From contig NC_084474.1 in NCBI RefSeq assembly GCF_027409185.1, positions 27,557,382-27,621,381 of the forward strand: a stretch of 64,000 nt of DNA, given 5' to 3'. The stretch is from Cynocephalus volans. Lineage: Eukaryota; Chordata; Mammalia; Dermoptera; Cynocephalidae. This document shows positions 46,741 to 58,279 of this stretch, one piece after another; within the stretch, counting starts at the first letter, position 1; each line of letters begins with the position of its first letter. Both the position numbers and the translations under genes were made by a program. The notes under the pieces are model-generated. The model was not told the DNA's origin. It worked only from the letters and a program-made list of their open reading frames with translations, and searched no databases.

Positions 46741-48290
46741 AAAAACAGCCTTAAAAATTGTGTTGTTTAAAACTTTATCTTATAAAGAAACTAGAATCTA
46801 AATAGGTCCTGAGAGTTCTATGGTTGTTTTTATACTTAATTTTATGTGACGTTTCCGTTATTACCTTAAGGGATTTCATTCTGTTAAAACAATATATATC
46901 TTAACGGTAAAGAGAAATTGAAAGATAGTTACTCAAAGAGGATAATATCTTGGTTTCTTGCAGTTAGATTTTGAATTTAAGCCATTTTAATAGCTTACAC
47001 AGAAGCTAATTTCTGATTCTGTCTTGTTAAAAAGCCACAAATTTATGGCCATTAGTTGAAAGTATTTAAAAAAATTCAGGCTTTTCTTATATTAATTAAT
47101 AATAATGGTAATGCCATTACATTTGTGTGGAGATTTATAGTTTTCAAAGTATTTTCACAATACTTTGTCTTTTTAAAGCTAGAGTTAGTAGGGTTTTAAT
47201 ATATTAGATAAAAAAAATGTGCAGTTCTGTTTTAGGAAAGCTGGAAAGAAAGTACTTCAGTAGTTGGTATCGGAAGTCGGTTTTGCAACTGTACATTCTT
47301 AACAACATGAAAATGTTTAAAGGAATGGGGTAAAAGTGCTGATAAGTAAATACATGTGTTAAGATTTAATGAGTATTCTGTATGAGCAATAATAAGAATT
47401 ATGTAGCTGTGATATTTGAAGAAGGATAAAGTTATTCTTGCAGAGAGTTTAGAAATATGGTACATTCTCTGTTATTTGCTATTCCATTTGTTGCTTTGCC
47501 TCCCACGGATTTGTCACCCCTTTCCCCTGTGTGACAGAGCTGCAAAAATTACTCAAAGCCCATCTCTTCCAAGCAGTGAGAAGCCCTGAAAAGGGGTTAA
47601 TCTCCCAGAACCCTCAAGAGAGAGGCATTCTTTCCATCTGGGAAATTAACCATGAATTGGGGTTCTCTTCCCGCATTTATTCTCCAGACCAGGAAGGTAC
47701 AGGAAGAGAACATAGGTGGGTTTTTTTCTAAGTACAGTTTAACAAGTTTAACAATAGAAGCTGATAACATTCAGTAAGACAAGCAAGGTGATCTTCTATA
47801 ATGCAATTTTCAACAAAACCTTGATTTGAGCAAACATTCTCTTCTTACAGTAATTTCCCAGTATCTTTACATATCAATCAGTAACCTGTTTGTCTTTGAG
47901 CCAGCAATCTTGCTGTGTTACAATTCTTTATCTTGCAACAGAGACTATAGCCTGGGGAAAATTTCCTGTCAATATTTGAAACTGCAAGGCTTTGGAAAAC
48001 CAGGCCCTGTGAAGTACATTTGCTTTATGCATACTCCACATCTATTAATGGAAGATTTTCACATCTACAGAACTATTTTCATTGGTGTTTCAAATTATGT
48101 GTTTAAGATACTGCAAGACATTGCACTATAAATTACAGATTGTATTATAAAAGAAAGACAAAATTGCCTTGATTTTTTGTGTCTCTTGATGTACCTAGTA
48201 ATTTTTGATTGAATATCAACATTTATGTAAGAAATCATAGGGGCTCTGGATAATACTGTTTCCCTTTTCCTCTGCTAAGCATTTAGCACA
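46741..48290. other. XKR9 intron, no gene recognised
   Basis: Frames of 66-101 codons (47531-47731, 47826-48131) show no family. Could contain undetected old repeats. Confidence 0.35.
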
Positions 48291-48299
48291 TGGGTTAAT

Positions 48300-48640
48300 T
48301 GATAGGTTCTGAACATAACCAGCACCATTATAGGAAAAGCCAACCACAAAATGGTTGCCAGCCTCTCCCTTTGTAAGAAACCTCATGATTTCTGAGAAAC
48401 AGAAACCCTTTTGCTTCTGCATGGGTGCAATGCCCCTCCCTCGCAATGCCCCTCCTTGATTGCTTCAGCCAGCCGTTGGTGCCCTACAGCCCATATAAGC
48501 TCTCCCACCCCAAAGACAGTTGTTACTCTCCACTTTGAGGGCAGCCCTGGCTGCTGCTCTCCATTTTGAGTGCAGCCGGCAGATTCTTTTCCCTTAAGAA
48601 AGCTTGATCGGTACCTGGTGTTTCAGCTCACTTTCTTTCA
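48300..48640 (+). repeat. 5' LTR of the provirus
   Basis: Begins TG and ends CA, with a near-identical partner at 53807-54148. A TATA-like TATAAG lies at 48494-48499. The polyadenylation signal seen in the 3' LTR is degraded here (ttaagaaag). Confidence 0.93.
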
Positions 48641-48643
48641 TTT

Positions 48644-48661
48644 TGGTGCCCAAACCCGGGA
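48644..48661 (+). other. Primer binding site, tRNA-Phe type
   Basis: The 18 bases tggtgcccaaacccggga start 3 nt after the LTR. They match the complement of the tRNA-Phe 3' end (recalled as tggtgccgaaacccggga) with one mismatch. This places the element near ERV-F/FRD-type class I retroviruses. Confidence 0.85.
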
Positions 48662-48811
48662 AGTGTCCTGGCTAGGACCTTTGGATGATCCCCTCTCTTG
48701 AGTTGATTGGCCCCTGGCTGCCCTTCCCGGACCTGCTGAACCGGGTACCTCCAGGACTCTCTCCTCTTGCCACTTCAAGACCAACACATTCAACATCGGC
48801 CTCAATTCAGG

Positions 48812-48817
48812 GTGAGT
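48812..48817 (+). other. Candidate retroviral major splice donor
   Basis: GTGAGT follows attcagg in the leader between the primer site and gag, the usual place for the subgenomic RNA donor. Position and consensus are the only support. Confidence 0.45.
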
Positions 48818-49059
48818 CAGTGGGTCTGTCCTACTTCTATGGGTTCCCCAGACTACTTTCTATGACTACTGTCTACTTCATGAAGACCAGGAGCCTGGCC
48901 AAGGGAACTCCTCTCTTGCCCTGGCTATTGGAGGATGCTCCTCTAGCTGGTGGCTCTTCTCGCTACTGCAGTTGCAAAAGAAGGTGTACAACAATGAGGA
49001 CACTCCTTGTTGGCACTCTTCTTCTACTAGGACTGCCCATTTCCTTTCTCACCCTTCAC

Positions 49060-50590
49060 ATGGGATCCTCACAATTCAAGCAGAATTTTGAATAGAGCAT
49101 GCCTCTGGGCTGTCTCCTGGCCAATTTCCTCTAAGCTACAGGCTTTGGCCTAGACTAAGGACTTTGGTCCTCTCCTGCAAAATACTTGTGTTTTATTTCT
49201 ATTTCATTAATAACTTCTACAACCTCTTGGCCTCCAGGGAGATATTAAACCCAAACACCTCATTTTCTACTGCAATCAACTTTGGCCTAAGTACAAACTA
49301 GACAATGGATCCCAGTGGTCAGAAGATGGCACTTTTGATTTGGATACTCTCAGAGACCTAGACAACTTTTGTCACCGGGGTGGCAAACCTGGAGAGATTC
49401 CTTATGTTCAAGCCTTGTTCTATCTCCAATCGCATCCTTCTCTCTGTCAAAACTGTCCTACGTCTCAAATTCTCCTAGCTCATGCCCAACCTCTCCTTCT
49501 AGACTTGGATCAATCTTTTGATCCCTCAGACCACTCTGCTCCCCGACCACCTCCTTACACACCAGATTCTTCACCAGCACCTTCACCTCTTCCATCTCCT
49601 CCCCATAACCAGTCTCTCGACACTTGTCCTCAGCCACCCAGCCCCTCTCCTTCTTCCCCTTCATCAGATGACAACCCCACCTCAGTTCTGGCTCCTTTAT
49701 ACCCCCTCCGTTAGGTGGCTGGGATGGAGGGAATTGTCTGAGTCCATATCCCCTTTTCTCTTTCCGATCTCTCCCAAATCGAAAAACAACTGGGATCTTT
49801 CCAGTCCGACTTGGACACATATCTTAAGGAATTCATATATCTCACCCAGTCTTGTGATCTCACCTAGCATGATATTTTCATAATACTACCACTTTGTCCC
49901 CTGAAGACAGGGAGCAGGTCTGGGTAACTGCCCAGCAGGAGGCAGACAAGGTATGTGCTCAAAATAATAGGTGGCCTGTGGGAGCTGTTGCTGTCCCTCA
50001 CATGGATCCAAATTGGGACTACTAGGCTGGCCATGGGGACCGGGATCTCCGGGATAGCATGATCACGCACTTGATTTATGGCTTCCAAAAGGCTACTCAC
50101 AAGTTGGCCAATTATGACAAGCTTAGAGAAATCACACAGATCCACCAAAAATCCGAGCAAGATTCTAACCCACGTCTCTGAAGCCTTACATAGATACACA
50201 TGTATAGACCCAAACTCCCCTGCAGACATGGCTCTCTTATACTCTCATTTCATTACCCAGTCAGCCTCTAACATTTGAAAAAAACTATAAAAACTTGAGG
50301 ATGGTCCAAATGCAACCCAGCAAGACCTCCTCAATGCTGCTTTCCAGGTCTTTAGCAATGGAGAGGAGGAGGAGAAAAAAGATTGTTACAAAAGAGATCA
50401 GGCCAAATACCAGCTCCTGGCTAATGCTGTCTGGGTTCACATACCCCAAAGCTGGCTGCCTCTAGGGGCAAGCTGCTGGGAAACTGCTTCAAATGTGGCC
50501 AACTGGGCTATGGGGCACAGGCCTGTCCTAACCTCAGGCCCTCTCCTGGGCCTATCCTCACTGCAAACAGCCTAATCATTGGGGGGGTTG
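49060..50590 (+). pseudogene. Degraded gag (matrix, PPPY late domain, capsid, zinc knuckle)
   Basis: A frame starts MGSSQFKQNF, a myristoylation-type gag start, and stops after 11 codons. Matrix-like sequence resumes to about 49480, then a Pro/Ser-rich segment with a PPPY late-domain motif at 49547-49558. Capsid-like sequence (about 49880-50450) is broken by several stops. A nucleocapsid knuckle at 50485-50526 reads C-x2-C-x4-Y-x4-C, so the conserved His is Tyr. It cannot encode a full Gag. Confidence 0.82.
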
Positions 50591-50599
50591 ACTGTTTCA

Positions 50600-51010
50600 C
50601 TTTGCCAGAGAGGGAGTGGTCCAGTCCCCAACCCACAGCCTTTGGCTTCACAGCCATCCTTACCAGAACTTCTTGGATTCACCCCAGAGGAGGATTGACA
50701 ATGCCCAGGGCCCAAGGCCCCTGGAGATCACAACATGAGCCCAGGATAACTCTCGTAGCAGGTAAGCTGATCTCTTTTGTCATCAATACAGGGGCCACTT
50801 ACTCTCCCTTTCCTGAATATGCAGGACCAACAGCCCCATCCTCTATCACAATAGTAGGGGTCACGGGATCAGAATATCATCCATGGATCACTCAACCCCT
50901 TTCCTGCACCCTACATCACACCTAATTCACACACAAATTTTTAATAATGCCTCAATGCCCAGCCCCCTTACTGGGATGGGACATCCTTTCCAAATTCAAG
51001 TCTACTCTTA
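50600..51010 (+). pseudogene. Degraded retroviral protease
   Basis: The aspartic-protease active-site segment is recognisable around 50779-50793 but reads NTGA; the codon at 50785-50787 is Asn where catalytic Asp is expected. The typical C-terminal LLGWDILSKF stretch follows in another frame near 50965-50995. Frameshifted and inactive. Confidence 0.78.
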
Positions 51011-51660
51011 CCCTAAACACTTTAACTCCAACTACAATACTCCTGCTACAGGCTGCCCCATACCTGGCCCCTGAGGCTTCCACATTCCCCTACCCCTTGG
51101 TCAAGGTTAATCCCATAGTATGGGACACTTCTCCCTCCATTGCTACGTACCATTCCCTTATCCTTGTTAAGTTGCAGAACCCCTCTTTGTTCCCTAATGT
51201 CCCACAAAGCCCGTTCATTCTCCCTATCAGCGATTAACAACTGCTCTTCTCACAGCCCCAGCTCTTTCTCTCCCAAATTTATCTCATCCTTTTGTTTTAT
51301 ACATCACCGAGACCCCAGGACTGGCAGTCGGGGTCCTGGGACAAGAGGCAGGAGATATTTTCTCCTCGGTTGCATACCTCTCTAAAAAATTAGACACCAC
51401 AGCCTGGGGATGAGCCCCTTGTTTATGGGCCTTGGTGACAGCCACCATTTTAGCACAAGAAAGCTCTAAATTAACTTTTGGACAACAAACAGTTATTTGT
51501 TCCCCCCCACCATTTTCAAGACCTTCTCAGCCATGAGGCCATGTTGACTCTCCCCTTCCTGCCTACAACTTATCCACCTTACCTTCATTGAAAATTCCCA
51601 GTTCTCCTTTAAACTTTGCCTTCCGTTAAATCCAGCCACTCTCATCCAGCCACTCACAAC
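51011..51660 (+). pseudogene. Reverse-transcriptase remnant with the catalytic core deleted
   Basis: N-terminal RT-like sequence (about 51060-51235) passes almost directly into the connection domain (LLTAPALSLPNL, then VAYLSKKLD at about 51365-51395). The YVDD-containing palm that should separate them is absent. Two or more in-frame stops follow. Confidence 0.75.
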
Positions 51661-52190
51661 CCTTAGAACATGATTTCATGGAGGCTTTAGACCTCTTTCT
51701 GAATCCCTTTCCACACATCTCCCCACATCCCATTACACGGCCCCAACATACATCATTCATAGATGGGAGCACTATCTCCACGCCCACCCCTTGGGTGGGT
51801 TATGCCATAGTAAATCTAAAACAAACTATTGAGGTTTCCCCCTCCCCACTAGCACCACTTCCCAACAGGCAGAACTCATTGCCCTCACCTGTGCTGTCAC
51901 TCTGGCAGGTAACAAATGAGTCAATATGTACACTGACTGTAAGTGTGCTCACCACATCCTGCACTCCTGTGTGGCCATATGGAAGGAGAGAGGATACATG
52001 GCCACTCAAGGAAGGCCCCTAAAATAAAGACATCTTATCAAGATACTTCTTGAGGCTGCACAACTCCCAAAGGAGGTTGGGGTTATACACCGCAGAGGAC
52101 ACCAAACCCCCAACAACCCAATAGCTCAGGGGAACAAACTGGCAGATCTGCAAAACAGGCTGCTCAACCACCAGGGCCCCCACTCTTCCT
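51661..52190 (+). pseudogene. Degraded RNase H domain
   Basis: SFIDGST around 51755-51775 resembles the gammaretroviral RNase H start, and NMYTDCKCAHH (about 51920-51950) and HRRGHQ (about 52090-52106) resemble later motifs. They lie in different frames and are separated by stops. Confidence 0.72.
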
Positions 52191-53330
52191 CTCTTGCTCA
52201 GGTCCTTCTTATGGCCCCTATACCCTTACCCCAATACACACCCCAAGAAATACAACACCTCCAACAGTTGGGAGTACAAAACAAACAACTGGTATACTCT
52301 CTCTGGTCACCTTGTCCTCCCTACCACACAAGCTAAACAAATCCTTTTAGACTTCCATAATTCAGTCCATGTAGGCTATGAACCCCTACTATGCCTTCTT
52401 CAGCCCTTATACTACTCCCCCCACATGGCCAAGTTACTTAAAAAAATCACTGAAAATTGGCCCTCGTGTACTTGTTGCTCTAATCAAGGTGGCCTCCAAG
52501 TTCAATCCTTTCCTACCCACCAGGCCAGAGGATACACTCTTGGCCAGAATTGGCAAATTGAATTTACTCACATGCCTCCCCACAAGAAGACATGCTATCT
52601 TCTGACCTTAGTGGATACCTTCTCAGGTTGGGTTGAGGCTTTCCCCTCCATTTCAGGGGACGCAGCAATGGTAACATGCGCTTTCACCTCTGAAATTATC
52701 CCTCATTTTGGCCTACCTACCAGTCTCCAGTCTGACAATGGCCCAATAATGGCCCAAATCACACAACTCACAACACAGGCATTACACATCAAATGGAACC
52801 TATACATACCTTATTAGCCTCAATCATCAGGTAAAGTAGAAAAGGCCAATCACCTCATAAAAACACACCTTACTAAATTGTCCATGGAACTTCACCTCCC
52901 TTGGGCCCAACTTCTCCCTCTAGCACTCACTTGCCTGCGAGTTGCTCCCCGCAAGCCCACAGGCCTCAGCCCCTTTGAGCTTATGTATGGCAGATCCTTC
53001 ACTCTCACTCCTCTCCCTTCCAATTCATTACCTCTAGGCCAGTACCTCCCTATTCTTTCTCTCATCAGAAACCTTCTTTGGGAACAGGCCAACCTTTTAT
53101 TACCTCATTCCTTCCCTACCACTACTTCAGATTATAAACTAAGCCTGGGAGTTCAAGTATATATTAAAACCTGAACCCCAAAGCCCTGCTCACCATGTTG
53201 GAAAGGGCCTTATACAGTAATACTCACCACCCCCATGACAGTAAAGATACTAGGAAAAGCCCCTTGATATCATTTATCCTTAGTAAAATTAGCACCCGAA
53301 ATACCTATTAACACTGAGCCAGAGGGGTCC
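52191..53330 (+). pseudogene. Degraded integrase
   Basis: The longest surviving retroviral frame (52194-52817) holds the zinc-binding HHCC region (His codons at 52355 and 52368, Cys near 52466-52477) and much of the catalytic core. Of the D,D,E triad, the first position is Glu (52560-52562), the second Asp is intact (52734-52736), and the Glu is present (52839-52841) but behind a TAG at 52815. The C-terminal GPYTV module is recognisable near 53200. Not functional as it stands. Confidence 0.83.
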
Positions 53331-53795
53331 CTCTTGCTCAACCTCCAACCTAACATCACCTTACACTTCATCCGTTCTAGGACCTACAAAAATAAAAATC
53401 TCCAGGACCTCCTCTCTTCCCCCAATCCCAGAAGAAGGATGATCTTTCTCCCTGTTGATTATCCTTTCACTCTTGCAGGCTCACTGCGTGTCATTCATAC
53501 AAGAACTGCTCCATATTGATCTCGTCCCACCACCTCCAGTGTTGACGACATCCTTGAGTGGGAATGTATGCAAGCCTTCACCAACCAAAAGGTCACCGAA
53601 CTCTTCATGGGAGGAGGATATCAGCCCCTCAGAATCATTGACCCTTCCCCAGAAGAACACAGCCTCCCAACACAAAACCAACACCCTGCCACATAATTTT
53701 TCCTTCTTTTTCTTTTCAAAGATCTCTGTCCAGTTTCAGCAGGAAGTAGCTTCAGAAGAAGGAGAACTCCACCCCTTCTCCCCTCCCTATATTTA
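53331..53795 (+). other. Provirus tail between integrase and 3' LTR, no recognisable env
   Basis: About 470 bp where an env of 1.5-2 kb would be expected. Short frames (61 and 113 codons) show no envelope landmarks such as a surface/transmembrane cleavage site, the immunosuppressive-type heptad region or a membrane anchor. The env appears lost by deletion. Confidence 0.6.
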
Positions 53796-53806
53796 AAAGG
53801 CGGGAG
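53796..53806 (+). other. Polypurine tract
   Basis: aaaaggcggga followed by g, directly before the TG of the 3' LTR, interrupted by one C. This is the expected plus-strand primer position. Confidence 0.75.
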
Positions 53807-54148
53807 TGATAGGTTCTGAACATAACCAGTGCCATTTTAGGAAAAGCCAACCACAAAATGGTCACCAGCCCCTCTCTTTGTAAGAAACCTCATGATTTCT
53901 GAGAAACAAAAATCCTTTTGCTTCTGCATGGGTGCAATGCCCCTCCCTCACAATGCCCTTCCTTGATTGCTTCAGCCAACCATTGGTGCCCTACAGCCCA
54001 TATAAGCTCTCCCACCCCAACGACAGTTGTTGCTCTCCACTTTGAGGGCAGCCCTGGCTGCTACTCTCCATTTTGAGGGCAGCCTGGCAGATTCTTTTCC
54101 TTTAATAAAGCTTGATCAGTACCTGGCATTTCAGCTCACTTTCTTTCA
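53807..54148 (+). repeat. 3' LTR of the provirus
   Basis: Pairs with the 5' LTR, begins TG and ends CA. It has TATAAG at 54001-54006 and an intact AATAAA at 54104-54109. The target duplicate ttaat follows. Confidence 0.93.
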
Positions 54149-54599
54149 TTAATCTACTTTTCATTTGCCTCTGTTCCTAGGGTGCAGCCTCCAGGGCACT
54201 GAGAGCCATGCATAGGTGGAGGAGTCTCACCCCACTGGTTCTGAACACTAACCCTTATTGCCTTAGTACCACAAGACTTCCAGAAATTTTGCTTTGCTTT
54301 TCCAAGACTTTCTGCTTAGCTTTTAGTGTCTCTGTTACGGTTTCAAGATTTGGCAAATGTCTTTGAGAGAAAAACTGACAGAGTTTGAGGTCCCCCAGTG
54401 TGCAGTCTTGTAAGACCTCTTAAACTAAGTAAAATTTTAGTCTCTCTGTTTCCTAACAACGGCCTGGCAAAATCCAGATTTTCAACCTCTTTGTCTTGAG
54501 TAACAGGATCAGCAAATACCCCTAGGCAACAAGCACTGTAGAAACATCAACTCAATTTCTAGTTTCTGTAGTTATATCTCAGACTTTCTACCTAGAATC

Positions 54600-55740
54600 A
54601 CTTTTCTTTTGCTTTCCTGAGGTTCATCTTTTAGAATTTCATTTATTGAAGGTCTGTTGGTGACATCATCTCTCAATTTTTGATGTTTGAAAATTTCTTT
54701 ATTTCAGCATCTTTCTTGAGAGATATTTTAGTGCTGTAGAATTCTAGATAAGTAGTTATTTTCTCTCTGCATATTACCTTCTCTTGTCTTTTGGTTGCTG
54801 TTGTTGCTCTGTAGGAGTTAGATTTTGGTTTTACTGCTGGTCTTTTGACAGTATTTTGTCTTTTTCTCCTCTGGCTACTTTTATGATTTTTCTCTTTATC
54901 TTTGGGTTTCTCCAGTTTAAATATGATATGTTTACGTGTAGATTTTATTTCTCTTGCTTGGGATTTGCTGGTCCTCTTCAGTCTGTGGATTATCTTCTAT
55001 CACTTCTGCACAATTCCCAGCCATTATCTTTTCTAACATTTTCTTTACCACATTTCTGTTTCTTTTCCTTCTGGGACTCCAATCAAATGTAAGTTAGATC
55101 TTCCCACTGTATCTGACATTACGCTTACATGTTAGATTTTTTTAATAATTATTTTTTGATTATGGTACAATCTGTGTAATTTTTCATAACATTTTAATTT
55201 CACAAGTACTTTTTAATTTTTTAATTTTTTTGCTGTGGCCAAGATGTTATATCCAACCACTGAGTTTGAAATTTGATTATTATGTTTCATTTTCAGAAGC
55301 TCTATTTAGTTCTTTTTAGGTATGCAGTTTCACTTTTTATGGTTTCCTGCTCACTGCAGATCTTTTCAAACTTGTCCAATTTATGGCTTTAAACATAGTA
55401 AGCATAGTTGCTTTATTTATAATTCCAATATCTGAAGCCTTTTTAGGTTTGTTACTACTGGCTCTGCTTCTACTATTGGTCACTCATATTGCCTTGTTTT
55501 CCTGCACAGTTGGTATTAATGATTATGTTCTGGTCATTGCCCTTGAAAAAATTATTTATTGTGTCTTCACAAAGCCCTCACTACAGGCTTTGAGTTTGTT
55601 CCTAGGAGAGGCCTCAATTAAATGGAGTCTGTACTTAATTTCATGGTTTGAGGTTCCCTGGCCTGTGTAGGTTATGCATACATGGGATGTGAATCTGTTC
55701 AGGAAAATGTGTGTCAGCAATAAATCAATCAATTTGTAAA
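54600..55740 (-). repeat. Old L1 (L1M-like) 3' region, antisense
   Basis: tgaaggtctgttggtgacat, ctttatctttgggtttctcc and ccttctgggactccaatcaa are recognisable antisense L1M phrases. The 102- and 95-codon frames are not genes. Confidence 0.65.
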
Positions 55741-55756
55741 CAAATGAACTTTATTG

Positions 55757-56000
55757 AGGTATAATTTTATATACAATAAAATGTACATATGTTAAATACA
55801 AAATTCTAAATGACATCTTAATGATATTGAGTCTTCCAATACACAAACAGGGTTTTTTTTTTTTTCTATTTCTTTAGACTTTCTTTAATATCTTTCAGCA
55901 GTATTTTATAGTTTTCAATGTATAGGTCTTGTACATATTTTGTTATAATTATCCCTGAGTATTTTAATTTTTGGATGCTGTTATAATGACATTTATTTTT
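55757..56000 (-). repeat. L1 ORF2 fragment, left part, interrupted
   Basis: ctttcagcagtattttatag ... ttatccctgagtattttaat is antisense L1 ORF2. It continues at 58019 after the inserted composite. Confidence 0.7.
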
Positions 56001-58018
56001 TTATTTTTATTTTTATTTTTTAAAATTTTTATTGAATCATAATTGATTATACATATTTTTGGGGTTCACTGTTGAGATATGTTGATCAAATCAATATTAC
56101 TAGTATGTATATTGTTACAAATTGTACTTATTCTTTATGTCCCTTGTCCAATCTCTCCCTATCCCCCTCTCCTTTCCTCCTCCCACCTCTGATAACCTTA
56201 GATTTCCTCTCTCCCTCTGAAAGAGTAGTGGTTACTCTGTTGACTTGTTGTCTAGATGATCTGTCCAATGCTGAGAGTTGTGTTCAGGTCCCCCAATATT
56301 ATTGTAGAGCAGATGCTTTTTCTGTCTCTCTGGAATGAGCTTTGTAGAGAGAGACATCCTCTTCTTTTCTTTGGTCTCTGCTGGTGACTCTCCTTGTTTC
56401 AAAGCACTCCAGTGGCTGGTGGACCATCTGTGTGGTGGTTGAGTCACAGAAACAGAAATACCACGTTATCACTTATTTGTGTGAGCTAAAAATAAATAAA
56501 TAAATAAATATACAAACAAACAAAGGATGGGGGGGCGGTAAGAAGACACAACAATCACAACAATTCCTTGAACGTGTTAAGACAAGAGAACAGATATGAT
56601 GTTGATGGGTGGGGGAGAAAAGGAGGGGGAAAGAGGAACAGGTAAAGGGACAAGAAAATCAACTATGATGTATATTGAGAAATTAAAATTTAGCCACTTT
56701 CATGGCAGCCGTGGTTACTGTGGTGGCTGTGATGGGCCACCCACATGGAGGTGATGTTTTTGGCATGCTCCTTATTGCTGGTGGTATGCCTGGTTGTGGG
56801 GGTGTCTAGTCCCTGGCTCTGTGCCTCAGGACTCAATCAGGTCCCAAGGCACTGGCAGTGTGTCTGGTTCTTGGAGGAGAGTCCAGTCTCTGGCTCCATG
56901 CCTCAGTCCCCTGGTCAGGCCCCAAGACACTGGAGGTGTGCCAGGTTGTGGGAGGGGGGTCCACTCCCCAGATCCATGCCTCAGGCCCCTGGGCAGGGCC
57001 TGAGGTGCTGGTGGTGTGCCTGGTTGTGGGCAGGGGGGTCCAGTCCCTGGCTCTGTGCCTTAGGTCTCCAGGTGGACCCCAAGGCGCTGGTGGTGTGCCT
57101 GAATGTGGGCTGGAGGTCCAGTCCCTGGCCCCAAGCCTCAGGTCCCCTGTTGGGCCTGAGGTGCTAGTGGTGTACCTGGGCCAGAACTAATTTTTTGTCC
57201 TTTGCTTACTTCTAAAATGGGGGAACTTCCTGTGGGAACTAGTGCCTGAGCTGTGTGGTTGAGCTAAATTGCTGCTTTGCTGCTGTTTCTCTAGGGAAGA
57301 CTTCTTGGTTAGCTCAGGGTTTAATGGTTGACCTTGTAGGTACTTCATGCTCTCCAGAGACCTGGTGCACCTGGGTTGTGTAGAAACTGATCTGGGCCTG
57401 AGTCTTTTCATCAAACTGCACCCCATGCAATTCTTTATTCCTTACCAATCTCCTCTGAGTGGTCCCATGCTGATTGGGGGGCATATTGGCTGGTCTTGCT
57501 GTGTTGCAGTGTTCTCCTGGTGGGCCCATCTCCCCCACTGCCTGTACTCCAAACACTTCCCATGGGATGGGCCATGCGCTGGTCCCTTGCGATGACTCAC
57601 GGGCCTCTGAATGGCTCCTTTTTTTCAGTTGTTTTGGCTCCTCACTCCTGTGTGGGTCCATGGGAACCTTATTAATAGTCTTGCTGTTCTGGGGGCCACC
57701 AAGACCCTCTTTTCCTCTGCTGTCTCCAAGCAACTCCATCTGAAGGGCACAGCTATGGCTTCTGCCAGCTCCTGCTCCATGTACTCAGCAGCTCCAGCCT
57801 TAAAGTGGCTGTGGCCCAAAATGCTCCGAGCAGTTTTTCTTTCTTTCATTGTGGCTTCTCCCACCTTCATGAACTCCGTAGGTCTCTCTTCCTCTTCCCC
57901 TGAGCTCTAGATGCCCTAGCTTGGCCGTTGTTGCTTTTTTATAGTTGTAAATTTGTTGGTTTGTGGGAGAGAGTGATGCTGGGGAATGTCTATTCTGCCA
58001 TCTTAACCAGAAACCCTA
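56001..58018 (-). mobile_element. L1-related composite with VNTR, inserted in an older L1
   Basis: Flanked by a 16-bp duplication with one mismatch (aatgacatttattttt at 55985-56000, aatgatatttattttt at 58019-58034). On the minus strand it starts GGGTTTCTGGTTAAGATGGC, an L1-like 5' UTR start, passes a 77-bp VNTR (57190-56740), then an L1 3'-region piece in opposite orientation (56695-56458), a short ORF2-like piece (56310-56235), and an L1 3' UTR ending in an A-rich (taaaaa)n tail. Neither L1 ORF is present. The open frames inside (up to 141 codons) are not recognisable proteins. Confidence 0.7.
56740..57190. repeat. VNTR, about 77-bp unit, 5 to 6 copies
   Basis: Recurring ctggtggtgtgcctggttgt ... 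ggtccagtccctggctctgt ... gcctcaggcccc. The gtgtgcctgg marker recurs near 56784, 56858, 56937, 57014, 57093 and 57169, a spacing of 74-79. Confidence 0.88.
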
Positions 58019-58260
58019 AATGATATTTATTTTTAATTTCAATTTCTAATTGTTCATTGCTGGTATACAGAGTTAGTTGGTTTTTATATTGATCTTTTAT
58101 CCTATGACTTTGCTAAAGTCCCTTATTAGTTCTAGTGACATTTTGGGGACTCTTTAGGATTCTTTACATAGATAATCATGTTATTTGCAAATAAACCATG
58201 ATGTCTTGATTACTGTAGTTTTATAGTAATTCTTGAAGTCTTATATTCTTTTTTTCCTCC
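58019..58260 (-). repeat. L1 ORF2 fragment, right part
   Basis: attgttcattgctggtatac ... cctatgactttgctaaagtc continues the L1 ORF2 fragment of 55757-56000. Confidence 0.7.
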
Positions 58261-58279
58261 CTTTTAAAATAGGGACTCA

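Larger units (their letters stand above)
48300..54148 (+). mobile_element. Endogenous retrovirus (class I, gammaretrovirus-like), defective, env-less provirus
   Basis: A 5.85-kb provirus bounded by 341/342-bp LTRs and a perfect 5-bp target duplication (ttaat at 48295-48299 and 54149-54153). The order is 5' LTR, primer site, leader, gag, pro-pol, short tail, purine tract, 3' LTR. By my hand alignment the LTRs differ at about 23 positions (about 6-7%), so the insertion is neither recent nor ancient. Stops and frameshifts run through gag and pol, the central reverse transcriptase is missing, and no env is recognisable. It lies in the sense direction within the XKR9 intron. Confidence 0.93.

Noticed and set aside
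48685-49095. 136-codon frame in the proviral leader
   Set aside because: Not similar to retroviral proteins; overlaps the candidate splice donor and the true gag start in a decayed region.
56745-57910. Several frames of 80-141 codons
   Set aside because: Produced by the VNTR and the L1-like 5' UTR; no similarity to L1 ORF1 or other proteins.
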